Notes under the pieces: generated by a model
Database searches by the model: none
The model's input: only the letters and a program-made list of their open reading frames with translations
Told to the model about the DNA's origin: nothing
Translations under genes and position numbers: made by a program
Part shown: piece by piece, positions 58,015-64,000 of the stretch
Numbering within the stretch: position 1 is the stretch's first letter
Layout of the letters: each line of letters starts with the position of its first letter
From: Pseudofabraea citricarpa
Taxonomy: Eukaryota; Ascomycota; Leotiomycetes; Helotiales; Dermateaceae
Assembly (NCBI GenBank): GCA_029641185.1
Contig: JAPWGK010000001.1
Coordinates: forward strand, 2,306,501 to 2,370,500
DNA: 64,000 bases
Reading direction: 5' to 3'

Positions 58015-59027
58015 TCAGTAGATGACAGTATCCTCCTCGGCCTCGACAACAACCTCACCATTATGTATGTCTAACGACGCCTTTTTTGACTTGCCAGACT
58101 CAGGCTCCTCAGACTCAGATGCCTGCTTATTAGTAATAGTAGTAGTGTTATCATTTACATCAGGAGCAGAGGGAGTCTCGGTGAGAGGCTCACCCACCGT
58201 CTCTTTAGACGCGCTGTTAGTATTCTCTTCTCCCGTGGCGGTGGCCGGTCTCGGGTGCTGAGCTCTAAAATCTGCTACTTCTCGTTCAATTATGGCTTTT
58301 GCATCGGCAATCTGTGAGTTGATACGCTCTTCGTCGCCAGGCAGCATCTCCCATGGCTTGTAGTACTACACAAAGGTTAGCAGGAGGGTTCGAGAAGTGG
58401 GTGTTTTTCCTACCAGTTTTGGTTCTGTCTTGGTACGTAGGAAATGTGCCATTGCGAGCATGTTCGAATGTCGTATGCGCATCTGTCACAACCGCAATCA
58501 GCAATGGAGTCTGAGGCACTCATGGCATTATCTGGCTCACCGATTGTTCATCGAATTTGATCTGCTCGCTCTTCCGAACTGCCTTGAGTTTCGCGAGCTT
58601 CTCGGCTTTGCGCCCTTCGTCCTCGACCTTCTGCTGCTTCGCCTTTTCTTGTTGTCTCTTCTCAATCTCCAATCGTCTCTTCTGCTGGCCGTTCGACGTG
58701 CTTTGACTTAGCGTGCTCAAGAGACCACCAAACAAACGCTGGCCGCGTTTGCGCTCCTCTTGCACCGAACTCTTCCTTCGATCAGAGTTGACATCCTGCG
58801 AAGCTTTGGGGGAAGCCGAGACGGTCGTAGGTGATTCTGCGCTTCCTGAAGTTGAAAGGCGCGGTCTCTTCGAAGCTGCCTCTGAGGCTGACGATTGTCG
58901 TCGTTTGGCGCGTGGGGAAATTGGTGCTTCGTCGGGGAGAATGACTGCAGAAGCAATGGGGCTAGGTACACAATTAGCTATGGTCTTTCTAGGGTAGAGT
59001 CTTGGCCTACGCTTTGCTTTCTGCCAT
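58015..59027 (-). CDS. Pinin/SDK/memA-domain splicing-associated protein
   Basis: Exons 59027-59011 (17 nt), 58961-58541, 58482-58414 and 58365-58015 (introns 48-59 nt) give 285 residues. The core is the pinin domain: RGQRLFGGLLSTLSQSTSNG, a Lys/Gln/Glu-rich coiled coil, then RIRHSNMLAMAHFLRTKTEP and LYYKPWEMLPGDEERI, which needs two introns to be removed. The start (MAESKAPIASAVILPDEAP) comes from a tiny first exon. Pinin associates with the exon-junction complex and spliceosome. The C-terminus is acidic and Ser/Thr-rich, much shorter than in animals. It is divergent from PHF5A/Rds3 across about 290 bp. Confidence 0.9.
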
Positions 59028-59321
59028 GTCGATCTACGAAGAGTTGGCGCCTCTTAACTTGCCTGTACTTGAAGATAGTAATGTGCAATGGATAAACTTC
59101 GAAGCCATTCTGACCCTCCATGTTCAGCCCGATACCGTTAGCGTGATGGTCCGTGCATTTGTCAGCAAACGTTGAAGCTACAACTTTCTGTGGCGCATCA
59201 TCTTGATATTGAAGCCTCGCGACGCGTTCCTCCACCGCAAAGTCAAAATCCTTACAACCTGGACACTTTTCTACGTGCTGCCCACTAAGACCCGCCCAAA
59301 AGCCCTCATAATTCAATAATC
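59028..59321. promoter_or_regulatory. Shared upstream region of the pinin and PHF5A genes
   Basis: 294 bp between the start codons of two head-to-head genes for spliceosome-associated proteins. Expected to contain both promoters. No single motif is identified. Confidence 0.55.
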
Positions 59322-59767
59322 ATGTCTCGCCATCATCCGTAAGTGCCCCTCCAACCCCGCTCCCAGAAGCCCCATGACTGACAGAAAGCCAGCGATCTCG
59401 TAATGTGCCGCAAGCAAGCTGGCATAGCGATCGGAAGACTATGCGATAAATGCGACGGCAAGTGCCCCGTCTGCGATTCCTACGTGCGCCCAACGACTCT
59501 TGTACGCATCTGCGATGAGTGCTCCTTCGGCAACTACCAGAACAAATGCGTGGTATGTGGTGGCGAGGGAATCTCTGATGCCTTCTACTGCTTCGAGTGC
59601 ACACGCCTGGAGAAGGATCGTGATGGGTGTCCTAAGATCATAAATCTGGGTAGTTCGAGAACAGATCTGTAAGTATTCCCCGGTGACTTCGAGATCTCCT
59701 TTCATCGACATTCTTGCTAACCCGTTTCAACAGGTTCTACCAGAAAAAGAATTTTAGGAATCATTGA
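59322..59767 (+). CDS. rds3: PHF5A/Rds3, SF3b zinc-knot subunit
   Basis: Exons 59322-59338 (17 nt), 59393-59668 and 59734-59767 (introns 54 and 65 nt) give 108 residues, the family length. The sequence follows PHF5A almost throughout: [76 protein letters not shown] and a basic end [10 protein letters not shown]. The paired CxxC motifs bind zinc in a knot. It is an essential SF3b component that helps recognise the branch point. The first acceptor was placed at AGCCAG because it restores HHPDL. Confidence 0.95.
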
Positions 59768-60271
59768 CAAGGGTTTGGGTTGGCTATTGTGGCGTTGGGT
59801 CGTATGCATGGTATTGGAGTTTTTAGAGAATGGTATAAAATGAAAGTTATTTGTGGCGTTGCGGTCGGGAGAGCTTAGCATTTCAAGGCTTGAAATGAAC
59901 TTGAGCAAAATTCAAATGCTTCAAGTACGTTAATAATCCAGCAAGGGCATCTCTTTCTGAGATACTCATCACTAGTGGGAGACAGTCTCTAAATTTGTGC
60001 GTACGCATTCACTTGGAAGGCAGGCACCGCAGCTCATTTTCTTTTTGTGAAAGGTCGTAATTCATCCTTGTTCATTTTGGAGTGAAGCTAGTATTTCATA
60101 TCATACAATCGGAATCTCCCCAATCCGCTCCCAAGCCACATTAGTAAATACGCTGGGCAAGCAATTGACAAAAGAGAATAGCAAAGGCCAGTCGTGAAGT
60201 GCTGTGCGGTGTCCTCCCTTACGGAGAACATATGTTCATGGATCGTACCACCAATGCCAAAAGTAGTGCGA
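59768..60271. other. Intergenic region, convergent 3' ends
   Basis: About 500 bp between the convergent PHF5A and CBM48 genes. No feature is recognised. Confidence 0.45.
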
Positions 60272-62327
60272 TCAGGCTCGGAAATACAACGCAGGTGCAA
60301 TGGTGAAAACGAGCAACGCGGAAATGGCCAAAAGCCTGTGGACATAGCCTATCAGCAAGGAATGGAGGGACTTTTGAAGAGAGACAAGAATTTCGGGATG
60401 GAAGCAAAGAAACCAACAAGACAGTGTTGGTAAGGTGTGTCCTTACGTATGACGTCTGCCGCCGCATAATCGCGAAATAATGCCTCCAAACCAATCTACG
60501 AATACGACTCTCCAGAAAGCTATCAGGAAGTTTTGGGATTTTGCACCTTGCTCAGAATGTACTGAAGATGGTGTGACGGATCTTTCGAGTGGTGATGATT
60601 GTTTTTTGCGAGAGATTAAATGTGTCTGTTCATCATCTGTCTCGACCGCACTCGATTTCGCTTGTTCAGTTGGATTTTTCAAAGACTCAGTCGTAACATT
60701 GATCGAGCTCGAGCTAGGTGTCGCAGGGTGTAGAATGATACTCGGCCCTTCTTCGCCTGTTCCAATCTCCTTGACGGGTTCTCCTTCCTTGACCTCTTCA
60801 TTATTAACAACCGATTTGGGCTCCTGGTGCGAACCATTACTCGTCTGTTCAGGTGGAACCTTGGAACCAGGAACTGGTTCAGTTAAGCCTGGAACCGAAG
60901 ATTCTTCAACCTCTTGAGAATCAACGCTGGATTTGTGGCCTCGCTTAGCACTGATATCGCTGTCTTCAGTTTGACTGAGATCCTCGGATGATGCATGGCC
61001 ATTGCTCTGACGCAGATTGGCCGCACTAGGGAGTCGAACGAGGGTTTCTTCAGGTTGCTCGCCATGCTCTTCGGCGATTGACTGAAGCGATGGCGATGGA
61101 TGCTGGTCTGTTGCCAATAAAGCAGGCGAAGGTGACGGTAGATATTTATCTGGAGATCTATTTGCCGACACCACTGGAGAAAGAGGTGAGCCGTCAAACT
61201 TCGTCTCGTCTTCGTCCAGCCGAGTTTCTACAGTTCTGACTCGTTCTAGTATTGATTGACGGTCATGGGGAAACTCTTCCAGTGTTGGATCATTGTAATC
61301 AATATCATCGTCAAGCAGAGCTTCTTCATTAGAGGCTATCTGCTCTAAAGCATGGGGTTGATATTTGGCTTGTGGATATTCCCCAGATTGAGAGCCCATG
61401 CATTCATGCTCAAATAGTGGTGCTCGCTCTTCCCATGGGGTAATGGTGCCGGAATCAAAGTTGTCTTGAGATTCAGGTTCTGGGTCGGACTGTTTATATG
61501 GCATCTCAATCTTCTTCAAAACTGGTCAGCCAGGATACATTGAATCGATTGCCCTAAGAAGCTATAAGTGTGATACATACCATATCGTGTCTGTCAAGTA
61601 ATGCAGCGCTGTCAGCGACCTCGGCAGCAGTGTTCGCAACTTCAGGGATGGGAGTATTCGAAAGTCGTCGGAGACCAATCTTCCCAGCTTCCTCGTCCGA
61701 AATGCTTGGTGTGGGTTGTTCTCGATCGAGGTCGGCAGCTGAATCTGCAACATCGGATGCGACCTTTGCCATGTCTGGTGTTACCGTGCCTTGCCTATCC
61801 AGTTCATCGCCAGCATGGAGCCCATTGGTATCCTTTGATACCGGCTCTTTTGAAACTTTCTTTTTCAAGATTATGCTTGCAATTGGTTCGCCGTCCTTTG
61901 GCTCTGTTGCATCATTGTCTGATGCTGGGGCTGGGATGTTCTCTTCGGATTTTGGTAGTAAGAGAAGGTTGTTACGATTGCCATTGTTGTCAGTCGCTGA
62001 TTATAGAGGTTAGATCTTGGGCAAACGCCATACTGATACAAAGCAGAGGTCTGGGCTGATGAGCTGCTTATTTGAGAGCATACCTGTGGGTGAATTTTCA
62101 TTCAATAGCCACCAATCTCCTGGACCAAGGCGGAACTTGTACTGGTACTCTTGGCCCTGCTCGACCTCCACGTCTTTATAAAATTCGTGCTCATTGTTCT
62201 GGTCGGTAGTGTACTGCATCTCTTCTGGGTTCCAGGCCGGTTCGGAGAAGGAGCCTGCCACGTAGACTGGTGGTTGGGTCCCTGGATTCGAGTACTTGAC
62301 TCTCACCGATGTCTTCGAAGGTGCCAT
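60272..62327 (-). CDS. CBM48 (AMPK-beta-type glycogen-binding) domain protein with hydrophobic tail
   Basis: Exons 62327-62084, 61996-61581, 61513-60447 and 60335-60272 give 596 residues. The N-terminal 90 residues are an early-set CBM48 domain: VRVKYSNPGTQPPVYVAGSF, WNPEEMQY and YQYKFRLGPGDWWLLNENSP, similar to AMPK beta and yeast Crp1/Mdg1. The middle is Ser/Pro/Glu-rich with two similar segments (VASDVADSAADLDRE, VANTAAEVADSAALLDRH). The C-terminus is hydrophobic: FLIAFWRVVFVDWFGGIISRL, followed by a second hydrophobic stretch (LLAISALLVFTIAPALYF) if the last intron is removed. Without that splice the protein ends after GGRRHT. The exon 2-3 junction uses a GAAG acceptor because CCAG breaks the frame; this is the weakest point. 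Confidence 0.75.
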
Positions 62328-63894
62328 CTTCGTATATGTTGGGTTGCAACAGGATTGTGAATTGGCCGCCCTTCTAAGTCCTGTTGGGCCGTGGGGCTTG
62401 ATTTGCAAGAGTGCAAACAGCTGGATTGGTCAAGTCAGCTCAGAATCCAAAGCGGCTACAGCTCAGCTACAGAGCTTCGGTCCCAAATTGTAGAAGTGAT
62501 GGCAAGTGCAAGAGATCATGACCACACGCTCAGTGTTTCCGGGAAATGTGACGGAGCAAACGCTCCCGCCTCAACAATCGCATCAGGACAGGCGACTTAC
62601 TTGGTGTCTCAGCTTCAGGTGTTGATTCGACCTTATTATCGATCACCATCTACTATCGCAATTGGGTGACAGGCTCATTGATGGTTTCTGGCAATTGCAG
62701 TCAGCATCGGTATCCGGTAGGCAGGAGGCAAAGCTGACCTCTCGCACCTTCGGATAGTTGGAAGTTGGCAAAGCCGCACGTAGTAGGCCGGGCTGGGACT
62801 GGGGCTGGGATTGGGTGCGCTGACAAGGCTGGCTGGAGTCTGATAAGATAGCTCAGGCTGGTACTTCAACTTGAGGCAGTGCGTCAAGGGATGACGCTGA
62901 AGCTGAAGATGCAAATATATCTTCGTCGAGGGAAGTGGCCTTCTCTGGGCAATAATACGGAAGGAAGAAGTTAGACTTCGGCTTGTAACGTGAGCATGCA
63001 GACCACTCCAGCCAGCCAGCAGCCAGCAGCCAGCAGCCAGCGAGCATGTTCACTCACATACGGTAGAGTGTACGCACTGGCGTCACAGGTATTAGGATGC
63101 CTGTTGGAATGCAGCTGCCAACCTTGGTTCCAGCGAATGGGCGACCTGTGCTATCAGTGCCACAGTGTAGTCCAAGCTCACGCCACTGTTTTGAGGGGAT
63201 GGATCATGGATCGGAGGATGAGAGGTGAGAGGTGAGAGGTTGGGCAGCTCGGGGTCGGGCCACTGTGGTCTGGGTCTGGGTCTGGGTCTCGTCGTAAATA
63301 ATAATGATAGATGATAATAATGGTGCCAGAAGAGTAGGAGGTACATAGGTACATAGGTACATAGGTACATAGGTACATAGGTACATGCCTATACAGACAC
63401 ATACAGCACATGCTCACTTCACTCCCTCACCTCACCTCACTCAACCAGCCAGCCCCGGGTTCCCGCCATTCTTGTACTCGTCTGATCATGGCAATTGCTC
63501 TTGCACCCACATGGCATTCTTGAGTCTCCACCCATCGGCGCCGCTCTGCCGATCAAAATGCTACCGTACAACTATGATGCCATCGGTAGAACTACGGAGT
63601 AGCGACATACTTCTACCTGTATCATGGGACGGCAAAACAATACTCCGCCCCCGCGCCATCGACACGTGCTTCTGGAATAATGACGAGCTTCGAGCCCGGA
63701 GCCCTGATCGCGAAAACAAAATATTGACTTGACTTGGGAGAAAGCCGCCCTTTGTCCAACATCATAACATAACGTCTTCATAACCCGACAAGCTGACAGC
63801 ACCCCCTCCAGCCTCAAGTCCACACCTACACAACCGCGCCTATCTTGTATCTTGCTTACACTGCAAGAAGCTAGCTCTCATCCACAACCACAAT
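62328..63894. other. Long upstream region with several microsatellites
   Basis: About 1.57 kb between two divergent genes. It holds CAGCCAGC-type repeats (about 63013-63043), GAGAGGT repeats (about 63221-63241), TGGGTC repeats (about 63268-63287) and the GTACATAG array listed separately. No gene is recognised; overlapping ORFs over the repeats are artefacts of their periodicity. Confidence 0.55.
63341..63386. repeat. Octamer tandem repeat GTACATAG
   Basis: Five perfect consecutive copies of GTACATAG plus GTACAT. About 510 bp upstream of the next start codon. The shift of three frames gives Tyr/Leu/Cys/Thr-rich fake ORFs. Confidence 0.92.
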
Positions 63895-64000
63895 ATGCCT
63901 CTGCCACCGGCCACCATCCTCGTCAAGAGGAAGGCCACTGATGAGCCTGTAGATTTCCTGCGTAAGACCTCGCCCAGCATACATGCTCTTCTAGAAGTCT
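63895..64000 (+). CDS. Start of a likely Iwr1/SLC7A6OS-type gene (partial)
   Basis: The first exon, cut by the window edge, begins MPLPPATILVKRKATDEPVDFL and then meets a good donor (GTAAGA at about 63961). The arrangement of a basic VKRK followed by TDEPVD and a hydrophobic residue matches the start of Iwr1-type proteins, which guide RNA polymerase II into the nucleus. Only about 22 residues can be read, so the assignment is tentative. Confidence 0.5.
   Translation, partial: MPLPPATILVKRKATDEPVDFLRKTSPSIHALLEV

Noticed and set aside
63092..63417. Several Tyr/Leu/Cys-rich minus-strand ORFs
   Set aside because: They are translations of the GTACATAG array and neighbouring microsatellites in successive frames.

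Overview
The window is nuclear DNA of a filamentous ascomycete (Pezizomycotina). The evidence is short introns (about 45-70 nt with GT..AG ends and CTRAC/CTAAT branch sites), compact intron-poor genes on both strands, fungal families (Zim17, mL46, DUF7580- and DUF7587-like proteins, NACHT-WD40 receptors) and a nuclear tRNA-Asp with a short anticodon-loop intron. Protein character suggests Leotiomycetes, but that is inference. Exon structures below were built by hand from splice signals and reading frame; in each finished model the summed exon length is a multiple of three unless a frame break is stated.

Left part (1-15 kb): the 3' end of a UBR1 N-recognin, a 14-helix MFS drug transporter, a nucleoside hydrolase with an 8-nt microexon, the spliceosomal RED/IK protein, a type II NADH dehydrogenase, a 12-helix MFS transporter and a six-exon fructosamine-kinase-like gene. 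From 15.6 to 20.5 kb lies a large NLR-like gene (esterase-like, NACHT and WD40 regions) whose frame breaks just after Walker A.

Middle (20.5-46 kb): a small orphan ORF, cullin-3, divergent Zim17, a DUF7587-like gene with one extra base, an AIG2-like cyclotransferase, tRNA-Asp, a SNF2-family ATPase and a sugar/quinate-type MFS permease. Then comes a divergent pair with 238 bp between start codons: a DUF7580-type protein, and a zinc-finger protein fused to a CaMK-like kinase that has lost its ATP-binding lysine.

Right part (46-64 kb) is mainly housekeeping: a saccharopine-dehydrogenase-like reductase with a 464-bp MITE in its second intron, ribosomal protein eL43, a RING-PHD (Asr1-like) protein, mitoribosomal mL46, divergent pinin and PHF5A/Rds3 genes, a CBM48 protein with a hydrophobic tail, and the first exon of a likely Iwr1-type gene.

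Three genes encode spliceosome-associated proteins (RED, pinin, PHF5A), the last two sharing one intergenic region. Fungus-specific recognition-type families (NACHT-WD40, DUF7587, DUF7580, zinc finger-pseudokinase) sit between the conserved genes, and two of them carry frame breaks.
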